A stretch of 5,817 nucleotides of DNA from Negativicutes bacterium (GTDB lineage: Bacteria > Bacillota > Negativicutes > SKW292), in assembly GCA_026416215.1 (NCBI GenBank), contig JAOAFP010000093.1, positions 1 to 5,817 of the forward strand, given 5' to 3'. Numbering within the stretch: position 1 is the stretch's first letter; each line of letters starts with the position of its first letter. This document shows, in pieces, positions 1-5,102 of the stretch. The notes below the pieces were generated by a model. That model was given only the letters and a program-made list of their open reading frames with translations. It did not search any database and was not told where the DNA came from. A program made the position numbers and the translations under genes.

Positions 1-437
1 CCGGCGGCGTAATCGACATATTTGTGGCCGGGGTCGGAACCGGTGGCACCCTGACTGGCGTGGGTGAAGTACTGCGGGCCCGGCGTCCGGGGGTGAAAAT
101 TGTTGCGGTTGAGCCGGCCGATTCGCCGATGCTGTCGCAGGGACAAGCTGGACCCCATAAAATTCAAGGGATTGGTCCGGGGTTCATCCCGGAAGTCCTC
201 AATCGCAGTCTGATAGATGAGATCATAAGCGTAAGCAGCGACGACGCCTTCGCCACCAGCCGGCAGGTAGCCCGGACGGAGGGGCTGGCTGTGGGAATTT
301 CCAGCGGCGCCGCCCTGTGGGCGGCGACGAAAATTGCCTGCCGGCCAGAAAACTCCGGCAAGCGGGTAGTGGTGATATTGCCGGATACGGCTGAACGGTA
401 CATATCAACTTTGCTGTTTGCCGGTCTGGGTGAATAA
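1..437 (+). CDS. cysK: Cysteine synthase (O-acetylserine sulfhydrylase), C-terminal part, cut by window start
   Basis: This is a PLP enzyme of the cytoplasm that makes L-cysteine and acetate from O-acetyl-L-serine and sulfide. The reading frame is open from base 3 with no start in the window. A GTG at 24 lies inside a conserved block and is not the true start. About 144 residues are visible, roughly the second half of a ~305-residue family member, so the N-terminal PLP-lysine region is missing. Visible family marks are the glycine-rich phosphate-binding loop AGVGTGGTLTGV near the start, the AVEPADSPMLS strand, the GPHKIQGIGPGFIP block, and GISSGAA, whose serine contacts the PLP ring nitrogen in known structures. 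The C-terminus RYISTLLFAGLGE is typical of CysK. The stop (TAA, 435-437) is 2 nt before metY, which suggests one operon with translational coupling. CysM or cystathionine beta-synthase-like paralogues are the alternative, but the GPHKIQGIG block favours CysK. Confidence 0.93.
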   Translation, partial: GGVIDIFVAGVGTGGTLTGVGEVLRARRPGVKIVAVEPADSPMLSQGQAGPHKIQGIGPGFIPEVLNRSLIDEIISVSSDDAFATSRQVARTEGLAVGISSGAALWAATKIACRPENSGKRVVVILPDTAERYISTLLFAGLGE

Positions 438-439
438 TT

Positions 440-1720
440 GTGGAACGGCACTATAAATTTGAAACCCTGCAGATTCATGCCGGACAGTCAGTAGATCCCG
501 CGACCGGGGCGAGGGCTGTTCCCATTTATCAAACCACATCATACGGGTTTGAAGACACTGAGCATGCAGCCGATCTTTTCGCCCTGCGCCGTCAGGGCAA
601 CATTTACACAAGGATTATGAACCCGACCACTGATGTGTTTGAACAGCGGATGGCAGCCCTCGAAGGGGGAGTGGGGGCGCTGGCCGTCAGCTCAGGGTCG
701 GCAGCCATCACCTATGCCATTCTCAACTTAGCCCGGTCAGGCGACCAGGTGGTCTCGGCCACCTCGTTGTACGGGGGAACATACAATTTGTTCAGATATA
801 CCCTGGCCAGACTGGGAATTGAGGTGCGATTCGTCAACAGCGACAACCTTGAGGAATTCGCTGAAGCGATAACCGATCGGACCAGGGCTATATATGCCGA
901 GACTATCGGTAACCCGGGGATGAACCTGATTGACATGGAAAAATTGTCCCGGTTGGCCGCGGACAACCGGCTGCCACTGATTATCGACAACACCTTTGCC
1001 ACCCCTTACCTGTTCCGGCCGTTTGAACACGGTGCTTCCATCGTCGTGCATTCGGCGACAAAATTCATCGGTGGACACGGAACTTCGCTGGGCGGCGTGA
1101 TTGTGGACGGAGGAAACTTTGACTGGCAATCGTCGGGAAGATTTCCGGCGATGACCGAACCTGATCCCAGCTACCATGGTATTTGCTATCCCGAAGCATT
1201 CGGCAACCAGGCTTATATCACCAAGGCCCGCGTTCAACTGCTGCGCGATACCGGGGCATGTCTAAGTCCGTTTAACGCCTTTCTTCTGCTCCAGGGACTT
1301 GAAACATTATCCCTCAGGGTGGACAGACACCTGGAGAACACGAGGGCCGTGACCGAATTTCTGGCAGGTCACGACAAGGTCAACTGGGTCAATTACCCGT
1401 CGTTGCCTGGCAACAAATACAATGAACTGGCCAGTAAGTACTTCCCCCGCGGGGTGGGTTCGATCTTTACCTTTGAAGTAGCAGGCGGGGTGGAAGCCGG
1501 TCGCCGGTTCATCGAACGGCTGGAACTGTTCAGTCATCTGGCCAATGTGGCAGACGCCAAATCGCTGGTCATTCATCCGGCCAGTACCACTCATCAGCAG
1601 ATGACCGAGTCAGAACAACGCCGGGCAGGGATTACTCCGGGAATGATCCGGTTGTCAATCGGACTGGAAAACGCTGGGGACCTGATTGACGATCTCCGGC
1701 AGGCACTGGCCGCGGTTTAG
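440..1720 (+). CDS. metY: O-acetyl-L-homoserine sulfhydrylase (Cys/Met metabolism PLP enzyme)
   Basis: The protein (426 residues, normal for the family) makes L-homocysteine from O-acetylhomoserine and sulfide, the direct sulfhydrylation route to methionine, in the cytoplasm. Visible marks are YTRIMNPT at 56-63 (Tyr/Arg that bind PLP phosphate from the partner subunit), SSGSAA at 84-89, the stacking Tyr111, IIDNTFATPY at 181-190 with Asp183 facing the PLP nitrogen, and HSATKF with Lys208 as the Schiff-base lysine. RLSIGLE at 404-410 carries the carboxylate-binding Arg404. The insertion around 209-262 (HGTSLGG through the SYHGICYPEAFG region) distinguishes MetY from cystathionine gamma-synthase and MetB/MetC types. 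The start is GTG, 2 nt after the cysK stop, with a modest SD-like GGGTGA inside the end of cysK. The N-terminus (HYKFETLQIHAGQ) fits the family. No terminator follows before the rpsB promoter. Substrate choice (acetyl rather than succinyl or phospho ester) is inferred from family only. Confidence 0.94.
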   Translation: MERHYKFETLQIHAGQSVDPATGARAVPIYQTTSYGFEDTEHAADLFALRRQGNIYTRIMNPTTDVFEQRMAALEGGVGALAVSSGSAAITYAILNLARSGDQVVSATSLYGGTYNLFRYTLARLGIEVRFVNSDNLEEFAEAITDRTRAIYAETIGNPGMNLIDMEKLSRLAADNRLPLIIDNTFATPYLFRPFEHGASIVVHSATKFIGGHGTSLGGVIVDGGNFDWQSSGRFPAMTEPDPSYHGICYPEAFGNQAYITKARVQLLRDTGACLSPFNAFLLLQGLETLSLRVDRHLENTRAVTEFLAGHDKVNWVNYPSLPGNKYNELASKYFPRGVGSIFTFEVAGGVEAGRRFIERLELFSHLANVADAKSLVIHPASTTHQQMTESEQRRAGITPGMIRLSIGLENAGDLIDDLRQALAAV

Positions 1721-1738
1721 TGTCCGCCGGGCAGGTTG

Positions 1739-1767
1739 TTGCGAACCGTTGGCCGATATGCTATGAT
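1739..1767 (+). promoter_or_regulatory. A-type (sigma-70 family) promoter for rpsB-tsf
   Basis: The -35 is TTGCGA (1739-1744) and the -10 is TATGAT (1762-1767), with an ideal 17-nt spacer. An extended -10 TGC (1759-1761) directly precedes the hexamer. Transcription would start near 1774, giving a leader of about 107 nt before rpsB. It lies 18 nt after the metY stop, so rpsB-tsf need not depend on the sulfur genes, although read-through is possible because no terminator separates them. Confidence 0.72.
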
Positions 1768-1773
1768 ATCCGG

Positions 1774-1881
1774 CGGTGTAAATACACACGTGCCGGGGAT
1801 GGTGACGCTGTGGCCCGGCCGCCGGTGGCGGCATGGCAGAGCAGTACCGGTACGGAGGAAAGAACAGCGGAGGTATAAAGT
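1774..1881 (+). promoter_or_regulatory. rpsB 5' leader, possibly structured
   Basis: The leader can form several small hairpins: GTGT/ACAC (1776-1779 with 1784-1787), GCCGGG/CCCGGC (1792-1797 with 1814-1819), and GCCGCC/GGCGGC (1818-1823 with 1827-1832, 3-nt loop). The last two share bases 1818-1819 and so compete at their edge. The 10-bp palindrome GTACCGGTAC (1844-1853) follows, then an SD-like GGAGGA (1854-1859), and finally the working SD GGAGGT (1869-1874) 7 nt before the ATG. S2 feedback control through the rpsB leader is known in other bacteria, but I do not recognise a named leader family here, so regulation is inference. Confidence 0.35.
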
Positions 1882-2664
1882 ATGGCAGTAATTTCGATGA
1901 AACAACTATTGGAGGCCGGGGTTCACTTCGGTCACCAGACCCGTCGGTGGAACCCGAAGATGAAGCCATTTATTTTCACCGAGCGCAACGGAATCTACAT
2001 TATTGACCTGCAGAAGACGGTGCGCAAGGTGGATGAGGCTTACAACTTTGTCCGCGAAGTGGCGGCCTCGGGCAAGTCGATACTTTTTGTCGGGACCAAA
2101 AAGCAGGCCCAGGATGCGATAAGGGAGGAAGCCGTCCGTTGCGGAATGTTTTACGTCAATGAGCGCTGGCTGGGGGGAATGCTGACAAATTTCCAGACCA
2201 TTCAGAAGCGGATAGCCAGGCTGCGTGAGCTGGAGCGCATGGAGGAACAGAACACGTTTGATTTACTGCCGAAAAAGGAAGTTATAGTTCTGCGGCATGA
2301 AATGTCCCGGCTGCGCAAATTCCTTGAGGGGATCAAGAATATGCACAGGCTGCCGGGAGCGTTGTTTGTCGTCGATCCCCGCAAAGAGTACATTGCGGTG
2401 TCCGAGGCCCGCAAACTTGGCATACCGGTGGTGGCCATCGTCGACACCAACTGTGACCCCGATTTGATCGACGTTATCATTCCCGGTAACGACGACGCAA
2501 TCCGGGCGGTTAAACTGCTGGTCGGCAAAATGGCTGATGCTGTTTTGGAAGCTCGTCAGGGTGAACAGCTGGCCGACGAGGACGAAGGCGGCGAACAGTA
2601 CTATGAAGCGGCCGACGACGACCGGGCCGATAGTGACGACAATGATGATGAGGAGGTTGCGTAA
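1882..2664 (+). CDS. rpsB: 30S ribosomal protein S2
   Basis: S2 sits on the back of the 30S subunit near the mRNA exit and is needed late in assembly and for initiation. The 260-residue product shows the family signatures GVHFGHQTRRWNPKM at 13-27 and GIPVVAIVDTNCDPD at 180-194, plus WLGGMLTNF at 96-104. The central helical hairpin (about 105-155) is rich in Arg, Glu and Leu and corresponds to the S2 coiled-coil domain. The start is ATG with SD GGAGGT 7 nt upstream. The last ~33 residues (228-260) form a very acidic tail, 17 Asp/Glu with a single Arg, beyond the conserved fold. tsf follows 8 nt downstream, the usual rpsB-tsf pair. Confidence 0.97.
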   Translation: MAVISMKQLLEAGVHFGHQTRRWNPKMKPFIFTERNGIYIIDLQKTVRKVDEAYNFVREVAASGKSILFVGTKKQAQDAIREEAVRCGMFYVNERWLGGMLTNFQTIQKRIARLRELERMEEQNTFDLLPKKEVIVLRHEMSRLRKFLEGIKNMHRLPGALFVVDPRKEYIAVSEARKLGIPVVAIVDTNCDPDLIDVIIPGNDDAIRAVKLLVGKMADAVLEARQGEQLADEDEGGEQYYEAADDDRADSDDNDDEEVA

Positions 2665-2672
2665 ACGGTACA

Positions 2673-3317
2673 ATGGTTACAGCCGAACTGGTTAAGACCC
2701 TGCGCGAGCGTACGGGAGCGGGGATGATGGATTGCAAAAAGGCGCTGGTGCAGACCGGCGGCGATATTGAGAAAGCCATAGATCTGCTGCGCGAGCAGGG
2801 ATTGGCGGCGGCGGCCAAAAAGGCCGGCCGGATAGCCGCCGAAGGAGTGGTGACATCCTACATTCACGGCGGCGGTAAAATTGGTGTGCTGGTGGAAATT
2901 AACTGTGAAACCGACTTTGTGGCCAAAACCGAAGGGTTCCGCGATTTGGCCAAGGACATCGCCATGCAGATCGCGGCGGCCAATCCCCAGTATGTTGAGC
3001 GCAGCGAAGTTCCGCACGACGTAGTACAGCGGGAGCGGGAGGTGCTGCGGGCACAGGCCCTTAATGAGGGAAAACCGGAAAAGATTGTCGAGAAGATGGT
3101 GGACGGCCGGATTGAGAAGTTTTACAAGGAAGTTTGCCTGCTGGAACAGCCATTTATCCGCGATACTGACCGGACGGTGAAGGATCTGATCACCGAAAGT
3201 ATCGCCAAGATAGGCGAAAATATTTCTGTGCGTCGATTCACCCGTTATCAGCTGGGTGAGGGGATTGAGAAGAAGACTGGTGATTTTGCCAGTGAAGTGA
3301 TGGGTATGCTCAAGTAA
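2673..3317 (+). CDS. tsf: Elongation factor Ts (short form)
   Basis: EF-Ts is the guanine-nucleotide exchange factor that removes GDP from EF-Tu in the cytoplasm. The N-terminal UBA-like domain (1 to about 45) begins MVTAELVKTLRERTGAGMMD and continues CKKAL, nearly the family consensus. The core holds NCETDFVAKTEGF at 77-89, in which TDFVA is the strip that disrupts the EF-Tu Mg2+ site. SVRRFTRYQLGEG lies near the C-terminus. At 214 residues it is the short type, clearly shorter than the ~280-300 residue forms of E. coli or Bacillus, lacking most of the second core subdomain and coiled-coil insert. The ATG is 8 nt after the rpsB stop. The nearest strong SD, AGGAGG (2651-2656), ends 16 nt before the ATG, which is unusually far, so coupling to rpsB translation is likely. 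An intrinsic terminator follows. Confidence 0.96.
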   Translation: MVTAELVKTLRERTGAGMMDCKKALVQTGGDIEKAIDLLREQGLAAAAKKAGRIAAEGVVTSYIHGGGKIGVLVEINCETDFVAKTEGFRDLAKDIAMQIAAANPQYVERSEVPHDVVQREREVLRAQALNEGKPEKIVEKMVDGRIEKFYKEVCLLEQPFIRDTDRTVKDLITESIAKIGENISVRRFTRYQLGEGIEKKTGDFASEVMGMLK

Positions 3318-3336
3318 CTTTCCGAATAATTTGCCC

Positions 3337-3369
3337 AAAAAGGCGGAGCGTCTGGCACCGCCTTTTTTT
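3337..3369 (+). terminator. Intrinsic terminator after tsf
   Basis: A perfect 10-bp stem pairs AAAAAGGCGG (3337-3346) with CCGCCTTTTT (3358-3367) around an 11-nt loop, and the T run extends to 3369 (seven T). It lies 20 nt after the tsf stop and should end the rpsB-tsf transcript. The A run on the 5' side would also allow some termination on the other strand. Confidence 0.9.
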
Positions 3370-3469
3370 GTTGACCTGCAGGAATTCGAACGTTGATGTT
3401 GAATTAACTGCCACCGGTGTGTGCGGGCGGGGAGCCGGACAGATTAATTAAAGAAGGGCGGGTGCGGAT
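3370..3469 (+). other. tsf-pyrH intergenic gap, no convincing promoter
   Basis: These 100 nt separate the tsf terminator from pyrH. A good -35-like TTGACC (3371-3376) sits right at the end of the terminator T run, but the 17-nt-spaced -10 position reads TGATGT (3394-3399), which is poor. An AT-rich patch containing the palindrome TTAATTAA (3444-3451) lies just before the pyrH ribosome binding region, without a -35 at the right distance. pyrH-frr therefore has either a weak or activator-dependent promoter here, or relies on read-through from tsf. Confidence 0.4.
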
Positions 3470-4186
3470 TTGCAGCCGAAATACCGACGGGTATTACTTA
3501 AACTTAGTGGTGAGGCCCTGGCCGGTGGTTCTCACCAGGGGCTTGACAGCGACACCTTACTCCGGATCGCCGGGGCAGTAAAGTCGGTCCGGGAAGCGGG
3601 CGTTGAGGTCGCGATTGTCAACGGCGGCGGTAATTTTTGGCGCGGCCTGGCAGGCAGCCAGCGGGGCATGGGGCGAGTTCCCGCCGACTATATTGGTATG
3701 CTGGCGACGGTGATGAACGGAATTGCCGTACAGGACGCCCTTGATCGAATAGGGGTGGCGAACTGCCTGATGACAGCGATCGAAATGCGTCAGCTGGCCG
3801 AACCCTACAATCAGCGGCGGGCCCTTGAACAGCTGACAGGGGGTAACGTGGTTATATTCGGGGCCGGAACCGGCAGCCCATATTTTTCCACCGACACTCT
3901 GGCAGCGCTGCGGGCGGCCGAGATTGGAGCCGAACTTGTACTAATGGGTAAAAACGGTGTCGACGGGATCTACGATGCCGATCCCCGTCAGGACAGAACG
4001 GCCCGCCGGTTCGAACGGCTGACCTATCAGGAGATTATCAGCAGGAATCTTCGGGCCATAGACCTGACAGCCGCGGTTTTCTGCTGGGAGAATAAAATTC
4101 CAATGGCGGTGTTCGACATCGACCAGCCGCAGAACATCGGCAGAATAATTGCCGGCCAGCCGGTCGGCACACTGGTGGAGGGATGA
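3470..4186 (+). CDS. pyrH: UMP kinase (uridylate kinase)
   Basis: This cytoplasmic enzyme phosphorylates UMP to UDP with ATP. It belongs to the amino acid kinase fold and is usually a hexamer controlled by GTP and UTP. The 238-residue product has KLSGEALAG at 11-19 (ATP phosphate loop), NGGGNFWRG at 51-59 (UMP/phosphate site), RGMGRVPADYIGMLATVMN at 65-83 (UMP-binding Asp73 region), GTGSPYFSTDTLAALRA at 133-149 and KNGVDGIYDADP at 161-172 (nucleotide base site). The start is TTG: no better in-frame start exists upstream, an SD-like GGGTG (3460-3464) is 5 nt away, and the product MQPKYRRVLLKLSGEAL matches the family N-terminus. The C-terminal DLTAAVFCWEN (198-208) differs from the DSTATSLCMDN common in Firmicutes but keeps the pattern. 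The gene practically abuts frr, so the two are probably one transcript. Confidence 0.96.
   Translation: MQPKYRRVLLKLSGEALAGGSHQGLDSDTLLRIAGAVKSVREAGVEVAIVNGGGNFWRGLAGSQRGMGRVPADYIGMLATVMNGIAVQDALDRIGVANCLMTAIEMRQLAEPYNQRRALEQLTGGNVVIFGAGTGSPYFSTDTLAALRAAEIGAELVLMGKNGVDGIYDADPRQDRTARRFERLTYQEIISRNLRAIDLTAAVFCWENKIPMAVFDIDQPQNIGRIIAGQPVGTLVEG
4177..4182 (+). promoter_or_regulatory. Shine-Dalgarno box that decides the frr start
   Basis: GGAGGG lies inside the last codons of pyrH. It touches the ATG at 4183 with no spacer, which would be unusable for a start there. It stands 6 nt before the GTG at 4189, an ideal distance. This favours GTG 4189 as the frr start. Confidence 0.65.
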
Positions 4187-4188
4187 AC

Positions 4189-4749
4189 GTGAGCGTTAAG
4201 GAACAACTCAAAAGTCATGAAGAACGGATGAAAAAGGCAATCGAGGTGTTGCGGCGTGAGTATTCGACTATGAGGGCCGGGCGGGCCAATCCGTCGATCC
4301 TGGACAAAATAACGGTCGACTACTACGGTGCTCCCACCCCGATTAACCAGACGGCCAACATTTCGGTTCCCGATCCCCGCACATTGCTGATTGCTCCCTG
4401 GGACAAGTCCAATCTTAAGGCGATCGAAAAGGCAATTCTGAAGTCTGATCTGGGAATGACTCCCAACAATGACGGGACAGTTATCAGGCTGACCGTGCCC
4501 CAGCTCACCCAGGAACGGAGGAAGGAGCTGGTCAGGGCCGCCCAGAAAAAGGCGGAGGAAACAAGGGTGGCAGTGCGCAACCTGCGCCGGGACGGCAATG
4601 ATGTGATCAAAAAACTGGAAAAGGACAAGCAGATAACCGAGGACGAGGCCAAAAAGGGGCAGGAGGAAATGCAGAAGCTTACTGACAGGTATGTGAAGGA
4701 AATTGACGGGATACTGGCCGGCAAGGAAAAGGAAATAATGGAGGTCTGA
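4189..4749 (+). CDS. frr: Ribosome recycling factor
   Basis: RRF works with EF-G to split the post-termination ribosome. From GTG 4189 the protein has 186 residues, the family norm being about 185. From ATG 4183 (overlapping the pyrH stop as ATGA) it would have 188. I prefer GTG because of the SD spacing. Numbering from the ATG version, HEERMKKAIEVLRREY (12-27) opens the three-helix domain I, followed by RAGRANPSILDKITVDYYG (31-49). The beta domain II carries PTPINQTANISVPDPRTL (51-68) and APWDKSNLKAIEKAI (71-85). NDGTVIRLTVPQLTQERRKEL (96-116) and VRNLRRDGND (131-140) contain the conserved arginines that contact 23S rRNA. The C-terminus KEKEIMEV is typical. The gene probably forms a transcript with pyrH. 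No terminator follows, only a weak hairpin at 4756-4768 without a T run. Confidence 0.96.
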   Translation: MSVKEQLKSHEERMKKAIEVLRREYSTMRAGRANPSILDKITVDYYGAPTPINQTANISVPDPRTLLIAPWDKSNLKAIEKAILKSDLGMTPNNDGTVIRLTVPQLTQERRKELVRAAQKKAEETRVAVRNLRRDGNDVIKKLEKDKQITEDEAKKGQEEMQKLTDRYVKEIDGILAGKEKEIMEV

Positions 4750-4770
4750 ACGGGGCAGGAATTGCCTGTA

Positions 4771-4799
4771 TTGACAAATCACCGCCAACAGGCTACGAT
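4771..4799 (+). promoter_or_regulatory. A-type promoter for the ferredoxin gene
   Basis: The consensus -35 TTGACA (4771-4776) is followed after exactly 17 nt by TACGAT (4794-4799), two mismatches from TATAAT. Transcription would start near 4806, leaving a leader of about 80 nt. The promoter begins 22 nt after the frr stop, so the ferredoxin can be expressed independently of pyrH-frr. Confidence 0.65.
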
Positions 4800-4811
4800 T
4801 AACGGCGGTGA
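4779..4811 (+). repeat. 8-bp inverted repeat around the ferredoxin -10, possible operator
   Basis: TCACCGCC (4779-4786) and GGCGGTGA (4804-4811) are perfect inverted copies separated by 17 nt. The pair encloses the -10 hexamer (4794-4799) and starts just after the -35. Half-site centres are 25 bp apart. A third, direct copy GGCGGTG occurs at 4819-4825, 15 bp after the second. The placement would suit a repressor operator. No regulator is identified, and in GC-rich DNA such a repeat could be chance. Confidence 0.4.
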
Positions 4812-4872
4812 CGTGACCGGCGGTGGCCGGCCGTGACTGAAGCGATAGAGTTGGTTTTCACCTGTAAACGGG

Positions 4873-4880
4873 AAGGAGGT
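4873..4880 (+). promoter_or_regulatory. Strong Shine-Dalgarno box that decides the ferredoxin start
   Basis: AAGGAGGT is an eight-base match to the 16S rRNA 3' end and lies 6 nt before the GTG at 4887. It rules out the longer in-frame GTG start at 4833. Confidence 0.85.
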
Positions 4881-4886
4881 GTTGAT

Positions 4887-5051
4887 GTGGCATACAAAAT
4901 TTCCAGCGACTGTGTTGGCTGCGGTTCGTGCGCCAGCGCCTGCCCGGTCGGGGCAATCAAGGAAGGCACTCCTTATCAGATCGAAGACAGTTGCGTTGAG
5001 TGCGGCGCCTGTGAGGCGACCTGCCCGGTGAGCGCCATTTCCGCTCCCTGA
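4887..5051 (+). CDS. Small 2[4Fe-4S] ferredoxin, clostridial type
   Basis: The product (54 residues) is a low-potential electron carrier of the cytoplasm. It has two complete cluster motifs of the CxxCxxCxxxCP form: Cys9, 12, 15, 19 with Pro20, and Cys36, 39, 42, 46 with Pro47. The two halves are internally similar (CVGCGSCASACPVGAI against CVECGACEATCPVSAI), the usual duplicated ferredoxin fold, and almost nothing lies outside it. The start is GTG 4887, chosen because AAGGAGGT lies 6 nt upstream and the N-terminus MAYKISSDC is typical. An in-frame GTG at 4833 would add 18 non-family residues (TEAIELVFTC...) and has no SD. Its own promoter upstream and a terminator downstream make it a single-gene unit between frr and uppS. 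The partner enzyme cannot be told from this window; pyruvate or other 2-oxoacid oxidoreductases and hydrogenases are common partners for the family. Confidence 0.94.
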   Translation: MAYKISSDCVGCGSCASACPVGAIKEGTPYQIEDSCVECGACEATCPVSAISAP

Positions 5052-5062
5052 GCTGTGCCCGG

Positions 5063-5102
5063 ATTAACCCTCCCTCGGTCGGGGGAGGGTTAATTTTATT
5101 TT
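5063..5102 (+). terminator. Strong intrinsic terminator after ferredoxin
   Basis: ATTAACCCTCCC (5063-5074) pairs perfectly with GGGAGGGTTAAT (5083-5094). Two further pairs (T-G, C-G) can close a GGTC tetraloop. The tract TTTTATTTT (5094-5102) follows. It begins 11 nt after the ferredoxin stop and ends 24 nt before the uppS ATG, so it separates uppS from everything upstream unless it is read through. Confidence 0.9.

Noticed and set aside
1736..1741. TTGTTG as an alternative -35 for rpsB
   Set aside because: Spacing to TATGAT would be 20 nt; TTGCGA three bases later gives the ideal 17 nt.
1799..1891. 30-codon upstream ORF in the rpsB leader, overlapping the rpsB start by 10 nt and very rich in arginine
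   Set aside because: The only SD-like bases (GGGG, 1795-1798) touch its ATG with no spacer, and the Arg richness is what purine/GC-rich leader sequence gives by chance. Worth keeping only if the frame is conserved in relatives.
2601..3338. 245-codon open frame on the minus strand opposite rpsB end and tsf
   Set aside because: It lies wholly opposite well-identified conserved genes, has no recognisable domain and no SD; it is a shadow frame of GC-rich coding DNA.
4756..4768. Small hairpin CAGG/CCTG just after frr as a terminator
   Set aside because: The stem is only 4 bp and no T run follows; it is not a credible intrinsic terminator.
4027..4788. 253-codon open frame on the minus strand opposite pyrH end and frr
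   Set aside because: Same reasons: antisense to two conserved genes, no family likeness, low-complexity hydrophobic stretches from reverse-reading Lys/Glu codons.
4833..4886. 18-residue N-terminal extension of the ferredoxin from GTG 4833
   Set aside because: It has no ribosome binding site, the extension is unlike any ferredoxin N-terminus, and a near-perfect SD sits 6 nt before GTG 4887.
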